Assembly: GCF_900010725.2 (NCBI RefSeq)
Contig: NZ_LR734832.1
Coordinates: 137,628-201,627, forward strand
Length of the DNA stretch: 64,000 bases
Reading direction: 5' to 3'
Source of the DNA: Planktothrix serta PCC 8927
GTDB lineage: Bacteria; Cyanobacteriota; Cyanobacteriia; Cyanobacteriales; Microcoleaceae
Shown here: one piece after another, positions 48,338 through 57,412 of the stretch
Numbering within the stretch: the first letter of the stretch is position 1
Layout: the number at the start of each line of letters is the position of its first letter
Made by a program: the position numbers and the translations under genes
The notes under the pieces: model-generated
The model's database searches: none
What the model was told of the DNA's origin: nothing
The model's input: only the letters and a program-made list of their open reading frames with translations

Positions 48338-48955
48338 TCAATTTACTTGAGCACCATGAGAACGGGGATCGGAGGTGCTAGATTTATCTAAAGTTAGGGG
48401 AGAATTAAAAGCAGAAACTTGACCGCTTGCTTGGGTGTAGGGGAGGGGATTTTCTGCAATTAAAGCGTCTAAATTTGCTTCTAGGATATTGCGAGGAATT
48501 TCACCAATTGTTTGAGCAATTGTTTCGGCTTTTTGATTCAAATAAACAAAATGAGGAATACCATCAACCCGATATTTAAGAAGTTCTGGCAACCATTTAC
48601 TATTATCTACATTCAACATCACAAAATTGAGTTTTTCAGCATACTGTTGTTTAATTTCATTTAACTCTGGTGCCATTGCTTGGCAACTGGTACACCAATT
48701 CGCATAAAATTCGATTAAAGTGGGTTTACCATTACTCAATGCCACATCAACAGGAATTGATGCTTCTGCAAGTTGGGGGAGAGAAGTTGAGGTGGCGTCT
48801 GTTCGCACTCCCAAGAAAACCGCGACACTAAGGATAACGGCGGCGATGACAATTAAAAAGTTTCTAATGCGTTTGGCTAAATCAGAAGGTGATGTTGGGG
48901 TTGTTGAAGGCAAGGGATTTTCGTTCATGTTCATATAGTCAAAGATGATCATCAT
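48338..48955 (-). CDS. Membrane-anchored thioredoxin-like protein (TxlA/HCF164-like)
   Basis: 205 aa; ATG 48934 (MNMNENPLPS) is an alternative start. A single N-terminal membrane span (about 29-47, NFLIVIAAVILSVAVFLGV) is followed by a thioredoxin fold about 70-175 with the redox motif WCTSC (FYANWCTSCQAMAPELNEI). The cis-Pro region GIPHFVYLN is intact. Such proteins move reducing equivalents across the thylakoid membrane and help cytochrome b6f assembly. Convergent with tnpB, only 40 bp away. Confidence 0.85.
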   Translation of the reverse strand: MMIIFDYMNMNENPLPSTTPTSPSDLAKRIRNFLIVIAAVILSVAVFLGVRTDATSTSLPQLAEASIPVDVALSNGKPTLIEFYANWCTSCQAMAPELNEIKQQYAEKLNFVMLNVDNSKWLPELLKYRVDGIPHFVYLNQKAETIAQTIGEIPRNILEANLDALIAENPLPYTQASGQVSAFNSPLTLDKSSTSDPRSHGAQVN

Positions 48956-49066
48956 TGATTATTTTAGTTTAACGAAATTTTGTAAAAAAATCCTTAAAAT
49001 TGCTGTAAAATAGAAACATAAATTAAGCCTAAAAGCAATAATTTCCCTGTTCCCTGTTCCCTCATT

Positions 49067-49471
49067 ATGAAAAAACGAGTAACTTTAACTTTTCCTAAAC
49101 GTTCTATTCAGATGCCGATCACTTATCGTTTGGCTAAAGATTTTAATGTGGCGGCTAATATTATTCGAGCTCAAGTTGCCCCCAATCAAGAGGGAAAATT
49201 AGTGGTAGAATTATCAGGAGATATTGATGAACTAGAAGCCGCTATTGAATGGATGCAAACTCAAAATATTGGGGTTTCTTTGGTAGGACGGGAGATTTTA
49301 ATTGATGAGGAAAGTTGTGTTGATTGTGGATTATGTACCGGGGTTTGTCCTACAGAAGCGTTAACACTGAATCCAGAAACGTTTTATTTGACGTTTACCC
49401 GCTCACGGTGTATTGTTTGTGAACAATGTATTCCCACCTGTCCTGTTCAGGCGATTTCTACTAATCTCTGA
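49067..49471 (+). CDS. NIL-domain ferredoxin-type protein
   Basis: 134 aa. The N-terminal NIL domain (about 1-75: VTLTFPKRSIQMPITYRLAK, IDELEAAIEWMQ) is the ligand-binding regulatory fold seen on methionine transporters. The C-terminal half is a 2[4Fe-4S] domain with CVDCGLCTGVCP and CIVCEQCIPTCP. Widespread in cyanobacteria with unclear role, perhaps redox-sensitive amino-acid sensing. TTCCCTG repeats at 49045-49065 lie just before ATG 49067. Followed by a small membrane protein gene after 47 bp. Confidence 0.85.
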   Translation: MKKRVTLTFPKRSIQMPITYRLAKDFNVAANIIRAQVAPNQEGKLVVELSGDIDELEAAIEWMQTQNIGVSLVGREILIDEESCVDCGLCTGVCPTEALTLNPETFYLTFTRSRCIVCEQCIPTCPVQAISTNL

Positions 49472-49518
49472 AAAGGAATTCAACATAAAACTTTAATTTT
49501 TTTTCTCCTAATGTTTCA

Positions 49519-50052
49519 ATGAAATCAGAACAAAAACTTACAATTATTACTTGGGTTTCCTTCGGATTACTTCTCATTACTTGTCTCCATTTTGGTTGGT
49601 TTTTATTTCAATCTAGTTCATATTTTTTAATTTCAGCTATAATCTTAGTCTTAATTTGGTTAATGGATTTATTCTTTACTATGCCTATTAACCTGTTTCA
49701 AGGGGGAGTTTTAAAGTGGATTAGATCGGATCTAGGAACATTTTTTATGATTGTGTTCTTCTCAATTTTGGGTGTATTTATTGTCACTTGGTTACAGATA
49801 TCAATCAATATTTTATTAATGCTTTCAGCTACGGCTTTAGCTAGATTAGAATTGCAAACCTCCCGATTTAACAATTGGCCCGCTTTTATAATTTTATCTT
49901 TATTATCTACCGTAGGTTTAATCCTAGGATGGGGATTAAATTATTATTTTTCTGTCGATCATTTAGCATCAAAATTTTGTTTACCTTTTGATTTAGGATG
50001 TATTGAAATTCCCTATGGTGTAGATATCCCCAATTATCAAAAAGAAAAATAG
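49519..50052 (+). CDS. Hypothetical membrane protein
   Basis: 177 aa, unrecognised. Four to five hydrophobic segments (about 9-28, 36-56, 73-105, 118-140), C-terminus soluble with two cysteines (KFCLPFDLGCIEIPYG). Same strand as the NIL-ferredoxin gene and 47 bp after it; the cysteine pair may hint at a redox or metal link, but this is a guess. Confidence 0.6.
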   Translation: MKSEQKLTIITWVSFGLLLITCLHFGWFLFQSSSYFLISAIILVLIWLMDLFFTMPINLFQGGVLKWIRSDLGTFFMIVFFSILGVFIVTWLQISINILLMLSATALARLELQTSRFNNWPAFIILSLLSTVGLILGWGLNYYFSVDHLASKFCLPFDLGCIEIPYGVDIPNYQKEK

Positions 50053-50076
50053 TTCATCAATTCAAAAATTAATTTT

Positions 50077-50107
50077 AGGGTGCGTAAGCAGGAGCGCACG
50101 CACCCCT
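50077..50107. terminator. GGGTGCGT hairpin
   Basis: AGGGTGCGT (50077-50085) pairs with ACGCACCCCT (50098-50107) between convergent genes. No long T run, so termination efficiency is uncertain. Confidence 0.5.
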
Positions 50108-50149
50108 TAATAGGTTAAATTGTTGAGAATGACAATCGCCCTCTATCTT

Positions 50150-50689
50150 TTATTTTAAATCCAATAATCCCTTACTTTTAAGTTTAGGATTAAAGCGAAT
50201 TTCTTCTTGTAAACCGCGCATTTTAAGTTCAGCTAAAATTTGTTCTTCTACCCGACGCGACACTTGTTTTAACAGTTTTTCTTGACCAATTTCATCGGTT
50301 TGTTGATAAGCTATTTGTTCTTCATCGGTCATCAAAGGTTTAACTGAAATCGGATGATTCCAGAGAACTTCATCCTGGCTATTTCCCAGAGGAATTGAAC
50401 CATTTTCAGCAATCCAAGCTGCTTTAATCGTTTCTAAAATTGTTCGACTCGGACGAGTAATAGTTTCTATTTTCAGCCAATAGCAGCCTTGATTTTGACG
50501 GATAAAATGTTGTTTCAAACCCAGATAAATATCTCTGGAATATCCCACATATTGTAAAATCTTTTCTTGATTAAAAATGGCATAAACCCCAATTTGACCC
50601 TGAAGGGATTCCGGGATTTTACCATTTTCATCCAGATAGGGGATATAGTCTAAACTATTAAGGGGAGGAATTTCGGTTGGAGTAGTCAT
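50150..50689 (-). CDS. GIY-YIG nuclease family protein
   Basis: 179 aa from ATG 50689 (MTTPTEIPPL), preferred to ATG 50746 because upstream residues are not family-like. GIY-YIG domain about 25-105: IGVYAIFNQ and ILQYVGYSRDIYLGLKQHF, where GVY and YVG replace GIY/YIG, with Arg/His region after it. The C-terminal half is charged and helical. Function unknown; similar proteins are shared by cyanobacteria and plants. Confidence 0.8.
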   Translation of the reverse strand: MTTPTEIPPLNSLDYIPYLDENGKIPESLQGQIGVYAIFNQEKILQYVGYSRDIYLGLKQHFIRQNQGCYWLKIETITRPSRTILETIKAAWIAENGSIPLGNSQDEVLWNHPISVKPLMTDEEQIAYQQTDEIGQEKLLKQVSRRVEEQILAELKMRGLQEEIRFNPKLKSKGLLDLK

Positions 50690-50857
50690 TGATGCAAAAC
50701 ACGCTTTTTCCCTGATTTTAAAGGGTTGAGTGCCAATTGTTGACAATTAGAGGCTAAATTTTTATGAAGCAAAATTCCATATTCTTGATTTCAATTGTTG
50801 ATTGTTGGGGAATTTGAGTTAGCATGACTCTAGGATTGTATTAAGTCAGCAACGACC

Positions 50858-51517
50858 ATGCAGAATAGTGAAGAATCATCAAAACCGTCACGCAACCCGG
50901 TCGATGGGTGGAAGTTAGCCGAGTATGTTTCAATTGCGGGAACCGCAGTAGGAACGCTGATTGCTGCATGGTATCAGCAAATTGTGTTTGCGGGAACACC
51001 CCTAACCTTTGCGTTGATCTTGAATATTATGAATCGTCAACGGTTTGAACAATATATGCGTCAAACGGTCGATGCTGCGGTTACAGATGTTCAAGGGGTC
51101 GTACAATCGTTACATGAGCAAATGCAAACCTTACCCCCGGAATCGAATGAACTTGATCCAATTACGGATGTATTGACGGAGTTACAACGGGTGACTCAAC
51201 ATTTAGAAAAAAATGCGCTGCGACAAGATGATTGGGAAGTGATGAATGTGCGGTTTAAGTTAATGCAAGAAGCTATAGATGAATTGAAAACATCAATAGA
51301 GACTTCTGCACCTGATTTGGAAGGTAATGATCAACAAGCATTAACAACCGCTTTAGAAGCATTGGTTAATCAATCTGTTACAGATTCAGCTACAATTCAC
51401 ACACAAATAGATCAGCTTTCTCAGCAAGTTAATACCTTACAAAAGGAACAACAAACTTTAATTAAACCTTATCTAAAACGTTTAGTTCGCGCTGTTCAAG
51501 CACTGCAAAACCGTTAA
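50858..51517 (+). CDS. Hypothetical membrane/coiled-coil protein
   Basis: 219 aa, unrecognised. Hydrophobic segment about 28-62 (VGTLIAAWYQQIVFAGTPLT) followed by MNRQRFEQYM and a long coiled-coil about 75-210 rich in Gln, Glu and Leu (VQSLHEQMQTLPPE, QQVNTLQKEQQTLIKPYLK). The architecture suggests a membrane-tethered scaffold. The 51518-51799 gap downstream holds a MITE-like element. Confidence 0.6.
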   Translation: MQNSEESSKPSRNPVDGWKLAEYVSIAGTAVGTLIAAWYQQIVFAGTPLTFALILNIMNRQRFEQYMRQTVDAAVTDVQGVVQSLHEQMQTLPPESNELDPITDVLTELQRVTQHLEKNALRQDDWEVMNVRFKLMQEAIDELKTSIETSAPDLEGNDQQALTTALEALVNQSVTDSATIHTQIDQLSQQVNTLQKEQQTLIKPYLKRLVRAVQALQNR

Positions 51518-51540
51518 GAAAGCAGGGGACAGGGGGACAA

Positions 51541-51762
51541 GGGGAGCATTGAAGAAGAGAGGGGCGGGTTTAGTCAGATAAAAGCGTAAGAATTGAAGAT
51601 AATTACAGAACCCGCCCCTACATTTTGTTGTTGAAAAAATCCCCTCGCATTTGAGCAATAATCAACAATTAAACCGTAGGGGCGGGTTCCGAGACGAGCT
51701 TTAATGATCAGTAATTATCTCCCTAAACCCGCCCTTTCTTTCTTTCTTCTGCTGGCTTCCCC
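51541..51762. mobile_element. MITE-like nested palindromic element, copy 2 (inverted)
   Basis: Reverse-complement relative of 5673-5910. The shared parts include GGGCGGGTTTAGGGAGATAA, CTCGGAACCCGCCCCTACGG, ATTTTTTCAACAACAAA and GTAGGGGCGGGTTCTGTAAT, in the same order. The core matches closely but this copy lacks the 22-bp HIP1-bearing outer repeats; its own flanks (GGGGAGCATTGAAGAAG and CTTCTGCTGGCTTCCCC) form a weaker inverted repeat. Confidence 0.8.
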
Positions 51763-51799
51763 GACACCTGAAACCCGACACCCGACACCTGTTAACAAA

Positions 51800-52816
51800 T
51801 TATCGATATTCATCCCCACAATCCCCGATAATTTCCATTAAATCATGGGATGGGGAAAGAACGGAATTAAGGGCTTGATAATCTTCGGGATCAAGACTAA
51901 ATTCAAAGACTTTTGCATTGTCTTCAATATGTTCAGAAATTCCTAATCTTGTTCCTACCATTGTTCCGGCGACGGTGGGTTGTTCTAGGATATAACGAAC
52001 GGCGATATTAGGAATAGTGACGTGATGTTTTTGGGCGATCGCATTTAAGGTTATTAATAAAGTTTGAAATAAATTCCATCCTCCCCAAGCATCAATCATA
52101 TTTTTATATTTTTTCAAGCTGACGGTTTCTAAACCTAATCTATTAGGTTCAGGTTGATCGAGATATTTTTCTGATAAAAATCCGCCACAAACAACACCAT
52201 AGGGAAGTAATTTAATATTGTGAGTTTGACAAAATTCGGTCATTTTAGCTAAAGGACGACGATCAATCAGGGAAAACTGGACTTGATTGGATACTATTTT
52301 AATCCCATTTTCAACAATAATTTTTAAATGTTCGGTGTCAAAATTTGTTAAGGCTAAATGTTTAATTTTACCTGCGGTTTGCAACTCTGCCATATAATGT
52401 AAAGCATCTAAATAATTTTGATCCCGATAATCCCACCAATGAAATTGCAATAAATCCAGACAGTCTACCCCCATTCTTTGACGAGAAATATCAATATTTT
52501 TTTCCACAATACTTTTAGTCATTTTACCCGGACGAGGAACCCATTTGGTAAAGGCTTGAATCTGGGATAACGCCTCTTGTCCGCGAGTCGCTATCAATTG
52601 TCGTCTAAACTCACCGATAAAATCCTCAGCAGGGCCATAATGATCGGCGAGATCCCAAGTTGTATATCCCGCATCCAGATATTTAAACATACTCTCGATG
52701 GCAGCTTTAGTATCAATGCGTCCGTGAGCACCAGAAACTTGCCACATTCCATTTAAAAGGCGGCAAATATTCAGGTCTTCTGTGAATTGAAATCGGCTGG
52801 AAGCGGGTAATTTCAT
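51800..52816 (-). CDS. Aldo/keto reductase
   Basis: 338 aa NAD(P)H-dependent oxidoreductase with TIM-barrel fold. Catalytic tetrad: D and Y in WDLADHYGPAEDF, K in AFTKWV, and H in LQFHWWDY. The cofactor end is APG-like, GTRLGISEHIEDN. Substrate unknown; resembles cyanobacterial and plant-type reductases. ATG 52816. No operon partner. Confidence 0.9.
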   Translation of the reverse strand: MKLPASSRFQFTEDLNICRLLNGMWQVSGAHGRIDTKAAIESMFKYLDAGYTTWDLADHYGPAEDFIGEFRRQLIATRGQEALSQIQAFTKWVPRPGKMTKSIVEKNIDISRQRMGVDCLDLLQFHWWDYRDQNYLDALHYMAELQTAGKIKHLALTNFDTEHLKIIVENGIKIVSNQVQFSLIDRRPLAKMTEFCQTHNIKLLPYGVVCGGFLSEKYLDQPEPNRLGLETVSLKKYKNMIDAWGGWNLFQTLLITLNAIAQKHHVTIPNIAVRYILEQPTVAGTMVGTRLGISEHIEDNAKVFEFSLDPEDYQALNSVLSPSHDLMEIIGDCGDEYR

Positions 52817-53294
52817 GCTCTACTGCTCCTGTACTGAATTGTTATAAATATAACACAAAAAGTAGAGAATTAAAGCCGATAATTCAGGTTATTTAAGAAT
52901 TTTATTGAAAAAATACGAACTCTAAAATTGATTAGGCCGAGCGCTCGCCAAGGATTGTGTTAATCTAGGGTGTAGAAAAATATCAAGGCTTTTTTACTTT
53001 TTGATCTGTTGAAATAGATGGAATCCCCTGGCTTTAGCGATGGGGAGGATGTCAAAGAACTATTAATGATCAAGTCAACAACCCACCACTGACCTGAGTT
53101 ATTGTTCATTGGGGGCTTGAAATACAGCCCGATTTGACCCGTCTAAGTCCTGATTAACTGCTTAGAGAATGACCACTCTTGAGGCGCAACGGTTTCCATT
53201 TCTGGAGATACTTATGCAACATAGACCCCGACCCCCGTTCCTCGGATCACGAATCGGAGTAACGATATAGCGAAAGTCTCTAGAGGGAAGAAAA
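52817..53294. other. 477-bp intergenic region upstream of the CBS/PAS/GGDEF gene
   Basis: Contains a solo IS right end (53020-53055, listed apart). Otherwise no ORF longer than a few tens of codons, no clear promoter and no recognised riboswitch; I looked for the GEMM-type c-di-GMP aptamer because the next gene is a cyclase and found none. Confidence 0.6.
53020..53055 (+). mobile_element. Solo right end of an IS200/IS605-type (TnpB) element
   Basis: GGAATCCCCTGGCTTTAGCG then ATGGGGAGGATGTCAA is the usual hairpin end that follows tnpB genes in cyanobacteria (compare GAATC ... GTGTCAA after the tnpB at 47548). No tnpB precedes it, so only the end remains, perhaps with an omega-RNA-like scaffold. 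Confidence 0.65.
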
Positions 53295-56200
53295 ATGATT
53301 TCGATCACCAAAATATCCCAATCAACAATGCAATCTAATTTACTGATTGTAACATCAGATACGCCCAGTATAGATGCCATTAACCTCATGAATGAAAGGG
53401 GTGATGACTGTGTTTTAGTAATTGACCAACAACAATTAATCGGAATTGTAACCGAACGAGATATTGTTCGGACAATTGCGGCTGGAATCCGTTTTGATCA
53501 AGTTCCAATTACCACGCTCATGACTCCTAATGTGATCACTTGTCAGGAATCAGAAGCGAAGGATTCTTTGCAAGTGATTCAAAAATTTCATCGCTATCGA
53601 ATTCGCCATTTACCTATTATCAACTCCCAAGGAGAAGTTGTTGGAATGATTACCCCAAAACAGATTCGGGAGTATCTTACCCCTTACGATCTTCTGAAAT
53701 TAAGGCGGGTTGAGGATGTGATGCAAATTCGGGTGATTCATGCACCCCCAACAACTTCTCTGAAACAGTTAGCGAACTTGATGACAACCTATCAAGTTAG
53801 TTGTATTGTAATTACCCAATTACAGAATCAAGAATTGATTCAACCGATTGGAATGATTACAGAACGAGATATGGTGCGATTACAACAGTTAAATCTGAAT
53901 TTTGAATCGACCTTAGCAGAAAAGGTGATGAGTTCACCCGTGATCGAAATTCAAGCAAAACAGTCTTTATGGTCAGCCCATCAACAGATGCAACAGGATC
54001 AAATTCGGCGTTTAGTCGTGACAACAACAGAAGGAAATTTAATCGGAATTGTCACTCAAAGTCATATTTTACGGGTTCTTGATCCAGGCGAATTACTAGA
54101 AACAATTGATATTTTACAACATACCTTAGATCTGCAAACAGGACAACTTAAACAGGAAATGCAACTGGTACAGAGTTTAGTTCAACAAGAAGCCCGTTAT
54201 CATCGCTTACTCGATAGTTTTCTCGAAATAGTCTGTTGTTATACTGTTAAAGGAACCTTAACTTTTATTAATCAAGCAGGTTGTCAATATTTGGGTCAGT
54301 CTGCTTCCGAATTACTCGGACAAAATATTTTTTCTCGGCTTCAGGAACACGAGCAAAACCTTTGGCGAGATCAAATGATTCATTTATTAGAAACCCACGA
54401 AGAAACCCTAACCTATCAGTATGTTATTGGGGAGGAATCCAATCAACAAAAGTGGTTAGAATGGACGGTACAGGTAATTCCAGATACCACAGGACAAAAC
54501 ACCGAATTTCAAGCCATTGGTCGAGATATTACCAAACGTAAACAAGTTGAACTTCAGCGACAACAGGATATTACCGAACTGATGACCTGGAAACATCGTT
54601 ATGAATTGGCGGGTCAAGCGAGTGGTCAAATTTTCTGTGAATGGAATTCAGCCAAAAATCAGATGACCTGGGGTGGAAATACCCCTGAAATCTTAGGCTA
54701 TTCTCAAACAGAATTACCCCTTCATTTAGAGGGTTTCTATCAGTTAGTACATCCCAACGATAGAGAACAACTTAAACAACAAGTGCAACAATTAATTACA
54801 ACTCAATCTCCCTGTTTAATGGAATATCGACTGCGACGTCGAGATGGTGTTTATATTTGGGTAGAAGATAGAAGTCAATTCATTACCCATACTCAGGAAA
54901 ATGACTTAATGTTAGTGGGATTTATTCAAGATATCACCTCCCGAAAACAAGTTGAAGCCGCGTTACGTCAATCAGAAGCAGAACTGCGGGCTGTTTTTGG
55001 GGCGATGTCGGATTTAGTCTTAACTTTAGATGATCAAGGACGGTATCTGAATATTATTACGAATAATCCCCAAATTCTGTATCAACCCGCCGAACAACTG
55101 ATCGGAAAAACCCCCCATGAAATATTTCCGAAATCCCTCGCGGATCAGATATTAGAAACGGTGCAAAAAGCAATTCAAAGCCAGACTACTATTCACCTTG
55201 AGTATTGTTTAGAAATTGCAGAAAAAAATACTTGGTTTTCTGCTAATATTTCTCCTTTATCTCCATCCTCTGCTGTTGCGGTAATTCGAGATATTAGCGA
55301 TCGCAAAGAAGTACAAGAAGCCTTACAAGAAACAAATTTAGCCTTAGCAGAAGCTCAAAAAATGGCTCATTTAGGCAGTTGGTCTTATGATTTGATCACC
55401 CAACAAATTCACTGGTCAGAGGAAAGCTTTTCTATTCATGGGTTAAGTCCTGATCAACAGGTTCCCAGCTATGAAGAATTACTAGAAGTTTTTACCCATC
55501 CCGATGATCGAGAACTGATTCGTTATCGCATGGAACAAGCGATTAACAATGGCAAACAATTTCAACAGGAAATTCGGATTTTTTGCCCCGATGGTTCTCT
55601 CCATTATATCTTAATTAAATGCCAACGTGTGATTAATGAACAAGGGCAAATTATCCGGCTATTTGGAACTTTATTAGATATTACTGAGCGTAAACAAATT
55701 GAAGAAACCCTGCGTCAACTGCTCAAACGAGAACGAGTCGTTACGGAAATTACCCAACGCATTCGCCAGTCGTTAAACCTGGAAGAAATATTGAATACTA
55801 CCGTCCTAGAAATTCGCAAGTTATTGCAAACCGATCGGGTTTTAATTTATCGATGTGAACCCAATGAAACAGCAACAGTAATTGTACAATCTTTAGGTGT
55901 GGAGTGGATCTCACTTTGGGGTCAACAAATACCCAGCATTTATTTAACTCAAGAACAATGTATGATTCCCTTTAGTCAAGGATGTCTTCATAATATTTCT
56001 GATATTTATATTGCTAATCTCAAAACCGATCAGTTACATTGGTTAGAACAGTGTCAAGTTCGAGCCTGCTTAGGGGTTCCGATTATTGAAGGGGAAGTTT
56101 TATGGGGATTTTTAATGGCTCATCATTGTGCTTGTCCGCGAGAATGGGCCTATTGGGAATTGGATTTACTCGAACAATTTGCGGCGCAAGTTTCAATTGC

Positions 56201-57293
56201 TATTCATCAAAGTCAATTGTATGAGAAAACTCAACAACAAGCCCAACGCGAAAAGGGATTAAGGCGAGTGATTCAAGCCATGAGTCAGTCCTTAGATTTA
56301 GAAACTATTTTCTCAACAGCAACCTTTGAAATCGGTCAGTTATTAAATGTTGATCGGGTATCTATTGCTCAATATCTTGCTGATCAAAACCATTGGATTA
56401 TGGTAGCAAGTACCACTCAAAGCTTAGATATTCCTGATGCTATTGGTATCATGATTTCTGATGAGAATAATTTAATTTCAGCCCAACTCAAACAACAAAA
56501 AGTGATTCGGATTTCTAACTTTCAAAACGATGGAACTCAACCCCTAAATCAGAATTTTGCAGAGATGAATTCTGGTGCTTTATTAATTGTTCCCTTGTGG
56601 GTGGGTTCTTGTATTTGGGGAAGTTTGAGTTTATATCGTCATCATCAAACTTGGATTTGGCAAGATCCAGAAGTCGAATTAGCTTGTACTTTAGTCGAAC
56701 AATTGCAAGTTGCAATTCAACAATCTCAACTCTATCAACAATTACAAATTGCCAATAAACGCCTAGAAGGTTTAGTGATGATGGATGGACTAACTCAGGT
56801 GGCAAATCGACGTCGATTTGATGAATATTTAACCCAAGAATGGAAACGAGCCACACGAGAACAGCACCCTTTAGCATTAATTTTTTGTGATGTCGATTAC
56901 TTCAAAAACTATAACGATCAATACGGTCATTTAGCCGGGGATGAATGTTTAATTAAAGTTGCACAAGCGCTTGATGGCTCCGTTCGCCGACCTGGGGATT
57001 TAGTTGCACGTTATGGTGGAGAAGAATTTGCAATTATTTTACCTCAAACCTCCATCCCCGGAGCCGTTCAAGTGGCTGAAATTATCACTGAAACCCTTAA
57101 GTTTCTTCAAATTCCCCATGAGACATCGCTGATTAGTTCACACTTGACTGTAAGTATGGGAATTGCGAGTTTGATTCCGGCTTTGAATTCCTCTCCTCAA
57201 GTTTTGATTGAAGCGGCGGATCAAGCCCTCTATCAAGCGAAAGCACAAGGCAGGAATAGTTATATTGTATATATATCCCCTGAATCTGAGTGA
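53295..57293 (+). CDS. Multi-sensor diguanylate cyclase (CBS, PAS, GAF, GGDEF)
   Basis: 1332 aa. Order: four CBS motifs (about 1-270, two Bateman pairs such as [15 protein letters not shown]), coiled linker, PAS about 305-415, PAS/PAC about 430-555, PAS about 560-665, PAS about 680-800 ([20 protein letters not shown]), phytochrome-type GAF about 815-985, GAF about 990-1150, GGDEF about 1160-1325. The active site reads [11 protein letters not shown] with an RPGD I-site five residues before it, so c-di-GMP synthesis with product inhibition is expected. The phytochrome-type GAF lacks the CH bilin-binding motif ([19 protein letters not shown]). Next gene is a hybrid histidine kinase, 119 bp on. 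Confidence 0.92.
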   Translation: MISITKISQSTMQSNLLIVTSDTPSIDAINLMNERGDDCVLVIDQQQLIGIVTERDIVRTIAAGIRFDQVPITTLMTPNVITCQESEAKDSLQVIQKFHRYRIRHLPIINSQGEVVGMITPKQIREYLTPYDLLKLRRVEDVMQIRVIHAPPTTSLKQLANLMTTYQVSCIVITQLQNQELIQPIGMITERDMVRLQQLNLNFESTLAEKVMSSPVIEIQAKQSLWSAHQQMQQDQIRRLVVTTTEGNLIGIVTQSHILRVLDPGELLETIDILQHTLDLQTGQLKQEMQLVQSLVQQEARYHRLLDSFLEIVCCYTVKGTLTFINQAGCQYLGQSASELLGQNIFSRLQEHEQNLWRDQMIHLLETHEETLTYQYVIGEESNQQKWLEWTVQVIPDTTGQNTEFQAIGRDITKRKQVELQRQQDITELMTWKHRYELAGQASGQIFCEWNSAKNQMTWGGNTPEILGYSQTELPLHLEGFYQLVHPNDREQLKQQVQQLITTQSPCLMEYRLRRRDGVYIWVEDRSQFITHTQENDLMLVGFIQDITSRKQVEAALRQSEAELRAVFGAMSDLVLTLDDQGRYLNIITNNPQILYQPAEQLIGKTPHEIFPKSLADQILETVQKAIQSQTTIHLEYCLEIAEKNTWFSANISPLSPSSAVAVIRDISDRKEVQEALQETNLALAEAQKMAHLGSWSYDLITQQIHWSEESFSIHGLSPDQQVPSYEELLEVFTHPDDRELIRYRMEQAINNGKQFQQEIRIFCPDGSLHYILIKCQRVINEQGQIIRLFGTLLDITERKQIEETLRQLLKRERVVTEITQRIRQSLNLEEILNTTVLEIRKLLQTDRVLIYRCEPNETATVIVQSLGVEWISLWGQQIPSIYLTQEQCMIPFSQGCLHNISDIYIANLKTDQLHWLEQCQVRACLGVPIIEGEVLWGFLMAHHCACPREWAYWELDLLEQFAAQVSIAIHQSQLYEKTQQQAQREKGLRRVIQAMSQSLDLETIFSTATFEIGQLLNVDRVSIAQYLADQNHWIMVASTTQSLDIPDAIGIMISDENNLISAQLKQQKVIRISNFQNDGTQPLNQNFAEMNSGALLIVPLWVGSCIWGSLSLYRHHQTWIWQDPEVELACTLVEQLQVAIQQSQLYQQLQIANKRLEGLVMMDGLTQVANRRRFDEYLTQEWKRATREQHPLALIFCDVDYFKNYNDQYGHLAGDECLIKVAQALDGSVRRPGDLVARYGGEEFAIILPQTSIPGAVQVAEIITETLKFLQIPHETSLISSHLTVSMGIASLIPALNSSPQVLIEAADQALYQAKAQGRNSYIVYISPESE

Positions 57294-57412
57294 CTCCTGA
57301 TTCCCCTCAAGTCTGTCATTAGTCTCCCCCTAGTTAGATGCTGTATATAACGTGAGCAATTTGACAAAATTCAGCAACCCTCGTTAATCTAGCATCCACT
57401 CTTGTCTTGAAA

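Noticed and set aside
52817..53294. c-di-GMP riboswitch in the cyclase leader
   Set aside because: No GEMM-type conserved core was found.
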